The position numbers and the translations under genes are program-made. A DNA stretch of 64,000 bases. Origin: Lacrimispora xylanisolvens. Lineage in GTDB: Bacteria; Bacillota; Clostridia; Lachnospirales; Lachnospiraceae. Numbering within the stretch: position 1 is the stretch's first letter; each line of letters begins with the position of its first letter. The notes under the pieces are model-generated. The model was given only the letters and a program-made list of their open reading frames with translations, searched no databases and was not told where the DNA came from. Where the stretch lies: the NCBI GenBank assembly GCA_017084465.1, contig CP070896.1:3709501-3773500 (forward strand), written 5' to 3'. Of the stretch, positions 17,087-26,671 are shown piece after piece.

Positions 17087-18820
17087 ATGGGAATTATTGA
17101 TTTCAAGGCGACCAAATGCAAGCACTGCTATAAATGTGTTCGTAACTGTGAAGTCAAAGCGGTCATGATTAAAGACGAACGGGCAGAAATCATGTCTGAT
17201 AAGTGCATTTTATGCGGAAAATGCATGCAGGTATGCCCTCAGTCTGCGAAAACGCTTATCAGTGATCTGGATCTGGTCAAAGGGTTTCTTGATATTGGGT
17301 ATAAAACTGTGATTTCACTGGCTCCATCCTATATGGGGCTGTTAAACTATAAAACTGCAGGACAGGTGAACGGCGCCCTTAGAAAGCTGGGATTCTCCGA
17401 TGTGCGGGAAACCTCAGAGGGGGCGGCAGTTGTAACTGCTGAGTATACCAGACTTTTAAAGGAAGGCAGTATGGAGAATATAATCACAACCTGCTGTCCC
17501 AGTGTCAATGATTTAATTGAAATTTATTACCCGTCTCTGATCCCTTATCTGGCACCGGTAGTTTCGCCCATGGTTGCCCATGGCAAGATGTTAAAGGAAG
17601 AATTCGGAAGGGATACCAAAGTGGTCTTTCTGGGACCCTGTATTGCCAAGAAAAAAGAAGCTGAGGATTTAAGGCACGGGGATTATATTGATGCTGTCTT
17701 AAATTTCAATGATATAGAACGGTGGCTTGCACAGGAAGAGATTACCATAGGGGATTGCGAGGATATCCCATTTGTTCATATGAACCCAAGAGTAAACCGT
17801 CTCTATCCGGTTACCAATGGAATCGTAAGCTCTGTGCTGGCAACAGAGGCCGAACGGGATGGATACCGGAAGTTTTATGTCCATGGCTGCCGCAATTGTA
17901 TTGATCTTTGTGAAAGCATGCTCCGGGGTGAGATTACGGAGTGCTTCATTGAGATGAATATGTGCTCAGGCGGCTGTATTAAGGGGCCTGCAGCAGATCA
18001 TGAGCATGTATCCAGATTCAGGATAAAGCTGGATATGGAAGAAACCATTGAAAAAGACGGAGTTCCCGATGAAGAGATCCAGGAAATCTTCGATTCCCTT
18101 ACCTTTGGAAAGCGTTTCCTAAACCGTGCTCCCAGGGATATTGTACCTACGGAAGCCCAGATTCAGGAGATTTTGAAGAAGACAGGAAAGACAAGACCGG
18201 AAGATGAACTAAACTGCGGAGCATGCGGTTATTCCACATGCAGAGAGAAGGCCGTAGCTGTTATTCAGAAAAAAGCGGAATTAAATATGTGCATTCCTTT
18301 TATGCATGAAAAGGCGGAATCATTATCCAATCTTGTTATGGAGACGTCTCCCAACATTGTGCTCATTGTTGATAAGGAGATGAAGATCCTTGAATATTCT
18401 GCAGTTGGTGAAAAGTATTTTGGCAAGACCAGACAGGAAGCTTTAACCATGTATCTGTATGAATTGATTGATACCACTGATTTTCAGTGGGTGTATGATA
18501 CCCATCAGAAAATTCATGGCAAAAAGGTCACATACGGCGAATATAGAATTTCTACTCTTCAGAACATTGTTTATGTAAACAAGGAAGATGTGGTACTGGC
18601 TACGTTTATCGACATTACTAAGGAAGAAGAACAGGCCAGGCAGGAATACGAAAAGAAGTTAGAAACCATCGATCTGGCACAAAAAGTAATTCATAAGCAG
18701 ATGATGGTGGCCCAGGAGATCGCAGGGCTTCTGGGAGAAACTACGGCAGAAACGAAAACCACACTGACCAAGCTGTGCAAGTCTCTGTTAGATGAGGGCA
18801 GCGAAAGCGAGGTTAAATGA
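17087..18820 (+). CDS. Putative sensory [FeFe]-hydrogenase with C-terminal PAS domain (group C-like)
   Basis: Domain order in 577 residues: two [4Fe-4S] clusters (CKHCYKCVRNC, CILCGKCMQVC; residues 11-60); H-cluster domain with L1 TTCCPSV, L2 LGPCIAKKKEAED and L3 EMNMCSGGCIKGP; a [4Fe-4S] motif CGACGYSTC near residue 380; and a PAS domain (IVLIVDKEMKILEYSAVGEKYF onward, 420-530). L3 lacks the GGGQP ending of catalytic enzymes, as in group C. Group C hydrogenases are thought to sense H2 and signal through PAS. The stop overlaps the start of a SpoIIE-type phosphatase, which points to the phosphatase-linked C3 branch. The start follows GGGAGG. Confidence 0.88.
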   Translation: MGIIDFKATKCKHCYKCVRNCEVKAVMIKDERAEIMSDKCILCGKCMQVCPQSAKTLISDLDLVKGFLDIGYKTVISLAPSYMGLLNYKTAGQVNGALRKLGFSDVRETSEGAAVVTAEYTRLLKEGSMENIITTCCPSVNDLIEIYYPSLIPYLAPVVSPMVAHGKMLKEEFGRDTKVVFLGPCIAKKKEAEDLRHGDYIDAVLNFNDIERWLAQEEITIGDCEDIPFVHMNPRVNRLYPVTNGIVSSVLATEAERDGYRKFYVHGCRNCIDLCESMLRGEITECFIEMNMCSGGCIKGPAADHEHVSRFRIKLDMEETIEKDGVPDEEIQEIFDSLTFGKRFLNRAPRDIVPTEAQIQEILKKTGKTRPEDELNCGACGYSTCREKAVAVIQKKAELNMCIPFMHEKAESLSNLVMETSPNIVLIVDKEMKILEYSAVGEKYFGKTRQEALTMYLYELIDTTDFQWVYDTHQKIHGKKVTYGEYRISTLQNIVYVNKEDVVLATFIDITKEEEQARQEYEKKLETIDLAQKVIHKQMMVAQEIAGLLGETTAETKTTLTKLCKSLLDEGSESEVK

Positions 18821-20001
18821 TGGGAGTTACCGTTGACGTTGCTTATAAAAGCTTAAATAAATTCAGTGAAGTACTTTGCGGGGATAAGGTGGAGCTCCTC
18901 CATACGGAAGACTCCAATATTATGATCCTTGCCGACGGTATGGGAAGCGGGGTAAAGGCTAACATACTGGCAACCATGACTTCTAAGATACTGGGAACCA
19001 TGTTTTTAAACGGTGCTACCCTGGAAGAGTGCGTGGAGACCATTGTAGAGACCCTTCCTGTCTGTCAGGTGAGACAGATTGCATATTCCACCTTCAGTAT
19101 TCTTCAGGTATTCCACAATGGAGATGCCTATCTGGTGGAGTTTGATAACCCGGGCTGTATCTTTATCAGGGATGGGAGTCTGGTTCCCATTCCACACAGC
19201 ATGAGGGTGATACGGGATAAGAAAATTAATGAATACCGGTTCCGGGTAAAAAAAGGAGATGCTTTGATTCTGCTTAGTGACGGAACCATTCATGCAGGAG
19301 TGGGACAGCTTTTAAATTTTGGCTGGCTCTGGGAAGATGTGGCTGCTTATGCGGTAAAACAGTACCGTTTAACCATATCGGCTGTTCGTCTGGCCAATGC
19401 GTTATGCAGAGCGTGTGATGAACTTTACCAGTACCGGCCCGGAGATGATACAACCGTTGCTGTTATGCGGATCATCGACAGCAAGCCGGTTCATTTAATG
19501 ACAGGGCCGCCAAAGGATCCGGAAGATGATGTTTGTATGGTAACGGATTTCCTATCTGGAGATGATACCACCAAGAGGATTGTCTGCGGAGGAACCAGTG
19601 CTAATATTGTTTCCAGGACCATGGATAAGAAACTGACGGTATCCCTTGAGTATAACGATCCGGATTTACCGCCTGTGGCTTACATCGACGGCATTGAACT
19701 GGTCACAGAAGGGGTATTGACTTTAAACCGGGTTTTAAAACTCTTAAAGCGGTATGTTAAAAATGAATCAGTAACGGAGGAATTTTTCCTGGAACTGGAT
19801 AAACCCAACGGCGCATCCATGGTAGCAAAGATGATTATTGAGGACTGTACGGAGTTAAAGCTGTATGTGGGGAAAGCAATTAACAGCGCTTACCAGAATC
19901 CGGGGCTTCCCTTTGATTTGGGAATCCGGCAAAATCTTGTAGAGCAGCTGAAGCATGCGGTGGAAGAGATGGGGAAGACGGTTACAGTTGCTTATTATTA
20001 A
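18817..20001 (+). CDS. SpoIIE-type PP2C serine phosphatase linked to the sensory hydrogenase
   Basis: A 394-residue soluble protein whose ATG overlaps the preceding stop (ATGA), so the two are translationally coupled. The first 225 residues are a PP2C/SpoIIE fold with metal-binding aspartates: LADGMGSGVKA (about residue 35), LLSDGTIHAGV and RPGDDTTVAVMRI. The C-terminal part (KRIVCGGTSANIVSRTMDKKL onward) is a domain I cannot name. SpoIIE-type phosphatases remove phosphate from small STAS antagonists or other Ser/Thr targets in partner-switch cascades. With the PAS hydrogenase directly before it, H2 or redox state probably controls this activity. Stand-alone GHKL kinase-like proteins occur at 26102 and 27727. 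Confidence 0.88.
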   Translation: MMGVTVDVAYKSLNKFSEVLCGDKVELLHTEDSNIMILADGMGSGVKANILATMTSKILGTMFLNGATLEECVETIVETLPVCQVRQIAYSTFSILQVFHNGDAYLVEFDNPGCIFIRDGSLVPIPHSMRVIRDKKINEYRFRVKKGDALILLSDGTIHAGVGQLLNFGWLWEDVAAYAVKQYRLTISAVRLANALCRACDELYQYRPGDDTTVAVMRIIDSKPVHLMTGPPKDPEDDVCMVTDFLSGDDTTKRIVCGGTSANIVSRTMDKKLTVSLEYNDPDLPPVAYIDGIELVTEGVLTLNRVLKLLKRYVKNESVTEEFFLELDKPNGASMVAKMIIEDCTELKLYVGKAINSAYQNPGLPFDLGIRQNLVEQLKHAVEEMGKTVTVAYY

Positions 20002-20052
20002 TAGAGAATATTCACACAGCCACGATTAGTGGAAGCTTCAAGGAGGAACGAT

Positions 20053-21507
20053 ATGGTAACGAATGATGCAACATTACTTCGCATCAAGCATCAGGTTTTA
20101 AATGAAGTAGCGAAGCTTGCCTGGGAAGGTACATTGGAACAGAAAAGGGATGAGATTCCCTATCATATGATTCAGGGGCCAAAGGCACAGTTTCGGTGCT
20201 GTATTTACAGGGAGAGGGAGATTATCAGAGAGAGAGTCAGGCTGGCAGAGGGGTTCTGTCCCAGTGGCAGAGACACCAAAAAATGTAGTGCAGGTAATTA
20301 ATTCTGCCTGTGAGGGATGTCCCATTGCCAGATATGTAGTAACAGATAACTGTCAGCTCTGTATGGGTAAGGCCTGTCAGAATTCCTGTAATTTCGGAGC
20401 CATTTCCATGAGTCATGACCGTGCCCATATCGATCCTGACAAATGTAAGGAATGCGGAAAATGCTCTCAGGCATGTCCTTATAATGCTATCGCAGATTTA
20501 ACACGCCCCTGTAAAAGAAGCTGTCCGGTAGATGCTATTACCATGGATGATAACGGAATTGTTGTAATCGATGAAAGCAAATGCATTCAGTGCGGAGCGT
20601 GCATTCACAGCTGTCCATTTGGCGCAATTGGATCAAAAACTTTCATGGTAGACGTAATTAATCTGATTAAAGCCGGGAAAAAAGTAGTGGCTATGGTGGC
20701 GCCTGCAACAGAGGGGCAGTATGGACCGGATATCACCATGGCAAGCTGGAGAACGGCTCTTAAGAAGATCGGATTTGAAGATATGGTTGAGGTTGCCCTT
20801 GGGGGTGATTTAACAGCCGCTGCCGAAGCTGAGGAATGGGCTGAGGCTTATAAGGAAGGGAAGAAGATGACTACTTCCTGTTGTCCTGCATTTGTAAATA
20901 TGATTAAACAGCATTACCCCATGCTTTTAGAGAATATGTCCACAACTGTTTCTCCCATGTGCGCAGTATCCCGAATGCTGAAAGAGAAAGATCCGGAAAC
21001 CATCGCTGTCTTTATTGGGCCTTGTATTGCCAAGAAAAGTGAAGCTCTGGATTTAAATGTAATGGGTAATGCGGATTACGTATTAACCCTTGGAGAGGCT
21101 CATGCCATGATGGTGGCCAGGGAAGTAGAGCTTGAGCCGGAGGAGAATACATATCAGGCAGGTTCCATTTTTGGAAAGCGGTTTGGAAATGGAGGCGGAG
21201 TTACCGCTGCAGTGTTAGAATGTCTCAAGGAATCAGGAGAAAATACTGATATTGAGGTCATGAAATGCAACGGTGCTGCGGAATGCAAGAAAGCTCTGAT
21301 GCTTCTAAAGGTTGGAAAGCTTCCTGCAGACTTTGTGGAAGGAATGGCCTGCGTGGGCGGCTGCGTAGGGGGCCCAAGCAAGCATAGGAGTGAGGGAGAA
21401 GCCAAAAGGCAAGGGATTTACTTCTTGGCAAGGCCGATTCCAGAATGGTGCATGAGAATCTGAAAAATCAGGGTCTTGAGGCAGTTATGATGCATAGAAA
21501 CAATTAA
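20053..21507 (+). CDS. Monomeric ferredoxin-type [FeFe]-hydrogenase, group B-like (two frameshifts)
   Basis: The protein has an N-terminal helical part (residues 1-70), several [4Fe-4S] ferredoxin motifs (CKECGKCSQAC, CIQCGACIHSC plus the Cys-rich CQLCMGKACQNSC), and a complete H-cluster domain: L1 TSCCPAFVNM, L2 GPCIAKKSEA, L3 EGMACVGGCVGGPSKH. The L3 ending GGPS rather than GGGQP and the compact size (about 485 aa) point to group B. Two shifts break it: an extra G in GGGG at 20250-20253, and a missing A in AAAA at 21404-21407. The second repair gives the normal tail (LLLGKADSRMVHENLK) ending at 21507. The start at 20053 follows AAGGAGG. Group B function is poorly known; H2 evolution from ferredoxin is likely. 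Confidence 0.87.
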
Positions 21508-21533
21508 ATAAGATAACAGTAAGACATAAGTAA

Positions 21534-21568
21534 CCCTGCCAGATTATAATCCGGCAGGGACTTTTTTT
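21534..21568 (+). terminator. Terminator of the 16845-21507 operon
   Basis: CCCTGCC-a-GATT pairs with AATC-c-GGCAGGG with almost no loop, followed by ACTTTTTTT. Placed 27 bases after the hydrogenase stop. Confidence 0.85.
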
Positions 21569-21610
21569 AATAACAAATCTGATTACATTCCTGCAAACTG
21601 ATTCTTTATT

Positions 21611-21829
21611 TTAGAAATTTTTTTGCTGTTCAGCCTGTTCTGTGGTATACCATCCCTTGGCGGACATCTTTTTATAGATATCGTCCTGCATGCACAGCGT
21701 ATCATTTAACGCATTGTCAAATGCCTGGTGTACATTCATGGTAGGGGACTCTATGGTTCCGTGCAGATATAAATCACAGGCACCCTTTGTGACGTTGAGT
21801 AAGTTTTCCATAATACACTTATCGTCCAT
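21611..21829 (-). CDS. Spore coat protein, CotF-like
   Basis: A 72-residue helical protein with the small Coat_F pattern (MENLLNVTKGACDLYLHGTI; FDNALNDTLCMQDDIYKKMSAKGWY). These proteins sit in the spore coat of Bacillota; clostridial versions are often this short. GGAGGAAGC precedes the start. The gene follows a 57-residue partner by 12 bases, so the two form a small sporulation operon placed between two hydrogenase operons. No functional link to hydrogen metabolism is visible. Confidence 0.8.
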   Translation of the reverse strand: MDDKCIMENLLNVTKGACDLYLHGTIESPTMNVHQAFDNALNDTLCMQDDIYKKMSAKGWYTTEQAEQQKNF

Positions 21830-21841
21830 CTTGCTTCCTCC

Positions 21842-22015
21842 TTACACTAATTTATAGATGTTATCGAAAATCTGCTGGTGTTTTTGCTGCAGCTGCTGTG
21901 CACAGGCTTTTAATTCAGGATCCTGTAAATTTTGTGCAGCATCCTGGCACTGGGTTTTTAAGAAATTTTCATGTCCGAGAGCGTCTTCAATATAATTTAA
22001 TTCTTTTGGGCTCAT
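21842..22015 (-). CDS. 57-residue helical protein, probable spore-coat partner
   Basis: ATG 22015 behind GGAGGTGATGA opens a 57-residue frame (MSPKELNYIEDALGHENF and so on), all helical, with QDAAQNLQDPELKACAQQL in the middle. The sequence resembles short CotF-associated proteins in Clostridia and it is co-directional with the CotF-like gene. It is too short for most gene callers but its ribosome site and codon use are convincing. Confidence 0.75.
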   Translation of the reverse strand: MSPKELNYIEDALGHENFLKTQCQDAAQNLQDPELKACAQQLQQKHQQIFDNIYKLV

Positions 22016-22088
22016 GTCTCATCACCTCCAGTCATAGTATGGAGAATTTAAGACGATCCATGCATTTTTCATTTCATTTCCTTTTTAT

Positions 22089-22124
22089 GACAAAAAAACT
22101 CCTTCTGACCAGGCAGAAGGAGTT
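22089..22124 (-). terminator. Terminator of the hydABC operon
   Basis: Minus strand AAACTCCTTCTG-cctggt-CAGAAGGAG followed by TTTTTTT: a perfect 9-bp stem 11 bases after the hydA stop. Confidence 0.85.
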
Positions 22125-22134
22125 TAAAAATTAA

Positions 22135-23882
22135 CTAATTATTATTGATTGATCTTTTTACGTAGCTGGTGTGAAGCAGGTGATGTGCCTTTTCACTTCC
22201 AGGTTCGCCAAGATAGGTAGCATAGAGTTCCTTGATTGCAGGGTTCTCATGAGATTTACGAATCGGTGCAGCTGCATCGGTATCGTAGAGAACTTTTGCA
22301 CGCAGTGTGCGGATATCTGTGGTGTTGCGCACATATCCTGGCTGCTGAGGCTGACCGCCGCCGTTTACACAACCGCCAGGGCAACCCATGATCTCGATGA
22401 AGTGGTAATCAGCCTCACCGGATTTAACCTTGTTTAAAAGGTCTCTTGCATTGCCAAGACCGGAAGCAACAGCAACTTTTTACATCCATATCGCCAACAT
22501 GATAGGTGGCTTCCTTGATACCTTCTGTACCGCGGACATCAGTGAAATCCAGCTTCTTAAGTTCCTCACCGGTTAATGTCTCTACAGCAGTACGAAGAGC
22601 AGCTTCCATAACGCCGCCGGTAGCACCGAAGATCACGCCTGCACCGGAATAGATTCCAAGAGGAGCATCAAACTCTTCGTCAGGAAGATTGTTAAAACGA
22701 ATACCAGCCTGTTTGATCATTCTGGCTAATTCTCTGGTAGTTAAGGAATAATCCACATCAGCAACGCCGTTGGCATCCTGATCATCTCTGCCGATCTCAA
22801 ATTTCTTTGCAGTACATGGCATAATGCTGACGGAAACGATATCTTCCGGCTTGATGCCCATCTTTTCTGCATAGTAGGATTTGGCAATGGCACCGAACAT
22901 CTGCTGCGGAGATTTACAGGAGGATAAGTTCTCTGTCATATCCGGGAAGTAGTGCTCGCAGTATTTAACCCAGCCTGGTGAGCAGGAAGTAATCATAGGA
23001 AGAACGCCGCCGTGCTGTACACGCTCGATGAACTCGTGAGCTTCTTCCATAATGGTTAAATCTGCACTGAAGTTGGTATCAAATATTTTATCAAAGCCAA
23101 GTCTTCTGAGAGCAGCAGCCATCTTACCTTCAACATTGGTTCCGATGGGGTAGTCAAATTCCTCACCAAGAGCAGCACGTACAGATGGTGCAGTCTGAAC
23201 GATAACATGCTTTGCAGGATCTGCTATGGCAGCAGCTACTTCTTCAATACTGGATTTTTCATAAAGAGCACCTGTAGGGCATACTGCGATACACTGTCCG
23301 CAGGAAACACAGCTGGTTTCTCCCAGACCCATATCAAAAGCAGAACCGATAAATGTGGCAAATCCACGATCATTTGGTCCGATTACACCAATTCCCTGAA
23401 CTTTCTCACAAACTGCAGTACAACGACGGCAGAGAATACATTTGCTGTTGTCTCTGACCATGTGAGCGGCACTCTCGTCCAGAATGGAAGGAGTCTTGTC
23501 ACCGTCAAAGTAGTCATCTGCATCCACGCCCATTTCCTTACATAAAGTCTGCAGTTCACAGCTTCCGCTGCGTACGCAGGATAAGCAGGAACGGTCATGG
23601 TTGGAAAGAATCAGCTGAAGTGTTTTCTTTCTGTATTCACGAAGGCTTGGAGTATTGGTCTTTACCTCTAAGCCCGGATTAATTGGGTATACGCAGGAAG
23701 CTGCAAGTCTGCCTCCGTTGATCTCAACGGTACAGAGTCTGCAGGCTGCAATCTCATTGGTATCTTTTAAAAAAGCATAAAGTCGGTATCTCAACCTGGG
23801 CAAGTCTGGCAGCTTCCAAAATGGTGGAGCCTGCCGGAGCGCTTACGTCCATGCCATTGATTTTTATAGTGATATTCTCCAT
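22135..23882 (-). CDS. hydA: HydA, catalytic subunit of the NAD-linked trimeric [FeFe]-hydrogenase (two frameshifts)
   Basis: About 582 residues: N-terminal [2Fe-2S] ferredoxin (CRLCTVEI and upstream Cys), His-Cys [4Fe-4S] motif (HDRSCLSCVRSGSC), two [4Fe-4S] clusters (CILCRRCTAVC, CVSCGQCIAVC), then the H-cluster domain: L1 TSCSPGWVKYCE, L2 MPCTAKKFE, L3 EIMGCPGGCVNGGGQP, and a small-subunit tail (SHENPAIKELYATYL). This is the layout of group A3 electron-bifurcating or NAD(P)H-linked enzymes. One extra A (plus strand) in the A6 run at 23769-23774 and one extra T in T5 at 22477-22481 break the frame. The true start is ATG 23882 behind GGAGGGAG. Last gene of the hydC-hydB-hydA operon. Confidence 0.93.
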
Positions 23883-23899
23883 GATACAATCTCCCTCCA

Positions 23900-25687
23900 T
23901 TATTTTTTATAGACAGCGCCGAATTTACATTTCTCCATACAAACGCCGCACTTGATACATTTCTCAGGATCAATCACATGCAGGTTCTTCACGGAGCCGG
24001 TAATGGCGTTAGCAGGACAGTTTCTTGCACAAAGTGTACAGCCCTTGCACTTGTCAGCATCGATGTAGTAGGAAAGAAGTGCCTTACATACACCAGCCGG
24101 ACATTTCTTGTCATAAATGTGGGCATTGTATTCGTCACGGAAGTACTTTAAGGTAGAAAGTACCGGGTTTGGAGCTGTCTGGCCAAGTCCACATGCAGAG
24201 TTGGCTTTTACGTAATAGCAAAGTTCCTCTAAACGGTCAATATCTTCCGGTTTTGCCTGTCCTTTTGTAACCTTGTCAAGTATCTCAAGCATACGCTTGG
24301 TACCGATACGGCATGGAGTACATTTACCACAGGATTCCTCTACGGTGAACTCTAAGAAGAATTTCGCGATATCAACCATACAGTCGGTTTCATCCATTAC
24401 AATCAGACCGCCGGAACCCATCATGGAGCCGATTGCAAGAAGGTTGTCATAGTCAATTGGAATATCGTAGTGCTCGGTAGGAATACAGCCGCCGGAAGGT
24501 CCGCCGGTCTGAGCAGCTTTAAACTTCTTTCCGTTAGGAATGCCGCCGCCGATTTCCTCGATGATTTCACGCAGTGTGGTACCCATAGGAACTTCTACCA
24601 GACCGGTATTGTGGATCTTGCCGCCTAAAGCGAATACTTTTGTTCCCTTGGATTTCTCTGTACCCATGGCTGCAAACCATTCCGGGCCGTTTAAGATGAT
24701 CTGTGGGATATTTGCATAAGTTTCAACATTGTTTAAGATGGTTGGTTTGCCAAATAAACCTTTCTGAGCAGGGAACGGAGGTCTTGGTCTTGGTTCACCA
24801 CGGTTTCCTTCGATGGATACCATCAGTGCAGTTTCCTCCCCGCATACGAATGCACCTGCACCCAGACGAAGATCAATGTTAAAGGAAAAGCCTGTTCCGA
24901 AGATATCATCGCCTAAAAGTTCCATCTCTCTGGCCTGTTCAATAGCGATTTTAAGACGGTCAACAGCGATCGGGTACTCGGCACGAACGTAGATAAAGCC
25001 CTGGGATGCGCCGATTGCATAACCTGCAATGGTCATGGCTTCCAGTAATGCATGAGGATCTCCCTCTAATACGGAACGATCCATGAATGCGCCTGGGTCA
25101 CCCTCATCTGCGTTACAGCATACGTACTTCTGATCAGCATCATTCTGCTTAGCCAGTTTCCACTTCATTCCGGTAGGGAAGCCAGCGCCGCCGCGTCCTC
25201 TTAATCCGCTGTCTAAAAGAACCTGGATTACATCATCAGGAGTCATCTCGGTAAGAACCTTACCAAGTGCCTGATATCCGCCGGTACCTATGTATTCTTC
25301 GATTTCTTCCGGATTAATAACACCGCAGTTTCTTAAAGCGATTCTGTGCTGCTTTTTGTAGAAATCCGTATCACTTAAGGCTTTAATTCCAGTAGGAGTT
25401 ACTGTCTCATTATAAAGAAGGCGTTCAACCGGACGTCCCTTTAATAAGTGTTCGCTGACAATCTCCGGAATATCCTCTTCTTTTACCATTGCATAGAAAG
25501 TAGCATCTGGGTAGATAATCATAATGGGGCCCAGAGCACAAAGACCATGACAGCCTGTCTGTACTACTGATACTTCTTCAGAAAGACCCTGATTTCCTAA
25601 TTCATCTCTTAATTTAACCATAATCTGCTGGCTCCCGGAGGAAGTACATCCGGTGCCGCCGCAAACCAATACATGTGAACGATACAT
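23900..25687 (-). CDS. hydB: HydB, NADH/FMN-binding subunit of the trimeric [FeFe]-hydrogenase (NuoF-like)
   Basis: Intact, 595 residues. Domain order: thioredoxin-like [2Fe-2S] domain (CGGTGCTSSG, QTGCHGLC), NuoF core with the FMN/NADH glycine-rich sequence GLRGRGGAGFPTGMKWKLAK (about 165) and ADEGDPGAFMDR, SLBB region, the [4Fe-4S] motif CGKCTPCRIGTKRM, and two C-terminal [4Fe-4S] clusters (CKGCTLCARNC, CIKCGVCMEKC). It oxidises or reduces pyridine nucleotide at FMN and is the site where bifurcating hydrogenases split electrons between NAD and ferredoxin. The hydA start follows by 17 bases. Confidence 0.95.
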   Translation of the reverse strand: MYRSHVLVCGGTGCTSSGSQQIMVKLRDELGNQGLSEEVSVVQTGCHGLCALGPIMIIYPDATFYAMVKEEDIPEIVSEHLLKGRPVERLLYNETVTPTGIKALSDTDFYKKQHRIALRNCGVINPEEIEEYIGTGGYQALGKVLTEMTPDDVIQVLLDSGLRGRGGAGFPTGMKWKLAKQNDADQKYVCCNADEGDPGAFMDRSVLEGDPHALLEAMTIAGYAIGASQGFIYVRAEYPIAVDRLKIAIEQAREMELLGDDIFGTGFSFNIDLRLGAGAFVCGEETALMVSIEGNRGEPRPRPPFPAQKGLFGKPTILNNVETYANIPQIILNGPEWFAAMGTEKSKGTKVFALGGKIHNTGLVEVPMGTTLREIIEEIGGGIPNGKKFKAAQTGGPSGGCIPTEHYDIPIDYDNLLAIGSMMGSGGLIVMDETDCMVDIAKFFLEFTVEESCGKCTPCRIGTKRMLEILDKVTKGQAKPEDIDRLEELCYYVKANSACGLGQTAPNPVLSTLKYFRDEYNAHIYDKKCPAGVCKALLSYYIDADKCKGCTLCARNCPANAITGSVKNLHVIDPEKCIKCGVCMEKCKFGAVYKK

Positions 25688-25699
25688 CCTGATTCCTCC

Positions 25700-26077
25700 T
25701 TATTTGATATCAGCAGATGATAATGTGTAGTTTTGAACAACGTGTCCGCCCAGAAGATGCTCTTTATAAACTTCCTCTGCCTTCTCCGCTGTCATCTTAA
25801 TGTAGGTTACTTTTTCTTTACCCGGTTCTAAAATTTCTACGATAGGTTCGTACTGACATAAACCGATACAGCCTGTCTGGGTAACAGAAAAACGGTCTGT
25901 CATATGGTTCTCCTGAACCAGATCTGACAATTTATTAAGAACAGGTCTTGCTCCGCTTGCAATTCCGCATGTTGCCATACCAACTAAAATACGGGTACGG
26001 GCGTGATCTTCTCCGCGCATGCTGACCTGACTCTGCATCTTCTCCCGAATTGCTTTTAATTCTTCAAGAGTCTTCAT
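25700..26077 (-). CDS. HndB-like [2Fe-2S] thioredoxin-fold ferredoxin of the hydrogenase operon
   Basis: A 125-residue protein: helical N-terminus, then ligands in GMATCGIASGARP and QTGCIGLCQYEPIVEI, the thioredoxin-like ferredoxin spacing. It matches subunit HndB of four-subunit NADP-reducing hydrogenases and the additional small ferredoxin in many clostridial hyd operons. It probably relays electrons between HydC and HydB. The gene sits 12 bases before hydB and 24 bases after the GHKL ATPase gene. Confidence 0.87.
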   Translation of the reverse strand: MKTLEELKAIREKMQSQVSMRGEDHARTRILVGMATCGIASGARPVLNKLSDLVQENHMTDRFSVTQTGCIGLCQYEPIVEILEPGKEKVTYIKMTAEKAEEVYKEHLLGGHVVQNYTLSSADIK

Positions 26078-26101
26078 GTTTATCCTCCAATTCTGACGGG
26101 T

Positions 26102-26659
26102 CTAAATGACCGCGCCTCCATCAGTCTCCAATTTGTTTTCAAATAAATATTCCTTTATATAAGCGGCTACCTCAGGTGAGTCAAATGGAATCTCACCCAG
26201 AATCTCCCGAAAGAGTCTTGTATCCAGCTCAAAGGACGCTTCGTTATAACGATAGATATAGAGAAAATCTGTATCAGGATGGCAGGTGATCAGTGTCTGA
26301 ATGGTACTGTTCATGTCACCTAAGGGCATTCGGTCTATGTGGGAGAGTCCGAACACAGCAGTTGTCTTCGTTCCGATACCCGGTTTCGATTCCATAGAGA
26401 AGCTCCCTCCCGTGGATTCCGCTGCATATTTGAAAAACGGAATACCAAGACCGACCTTTCTGGTCTGGCGGGTGGTAAAAAACGGGTCTGTTACATTCTC
26501 TAACTGTTCTTCTGTCATTCCGCAGCCGTCGTCAGAAAGCTGGACGGTCAATTTATCTGTAGAGGTATTCACAGAAACAAGAATGGTAACCAGGCTGGCG
26601 CCTGCCCGTGTGGAGTTCTCTGCCACATCCAAAATATTTAAAGAAATCTCTGTCATCAT
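26102..26659 (-). CDS. Stand-alone GHKL ATPase (kinase-like) inside the hyd operon
   Basis: 185 residues with all HATPase boxes: N-box (DVAENSTRAGAS), G1 DDGCGM, F-box DPFFTTR and G2 VGLGIPFF, but no dimerisation/His-acceptor domain and no membrane segment. The first 115 residues are the ATPase; the rest (NSTIQTLITCHPDTDFLY onward) is a short unknown domain. Proteins of this shape can act as Ser kinases of the RsbW/SpoIIAB kind or as regulators that bind ATP. It is tightly packed between hydC (12 bases) and the hndB-like gene, so it is made together with the enzyme. ATG 26656 is an equally good start. Confidence 0.85.
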   Translation of the reverse strand: MMTEISLNILDVAENSTRAGASLVTILVSVNTSTDKLTVQLSDDGCGMTEEQLENVTDPFFTTRQTRKVGLGIPFFKYAAESTGGSFSMESKPGIGTKTTAVFGLSHIDRMPLGDMNSTIQTLITCHPDTDFLYIYRYNEASFELDTRLFREILGEIPFDSPEVAAYIKEYLFENKLETDGGAVI

Positions 26660-26671
26660 AAGCGTATGTAA

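Noticed and set aside
22135..23973. Separate small genes inside hydA
   Set aside because: They are pieces of one HydA chain broken by two single-base shifts; the joined protein has all expected motifs.
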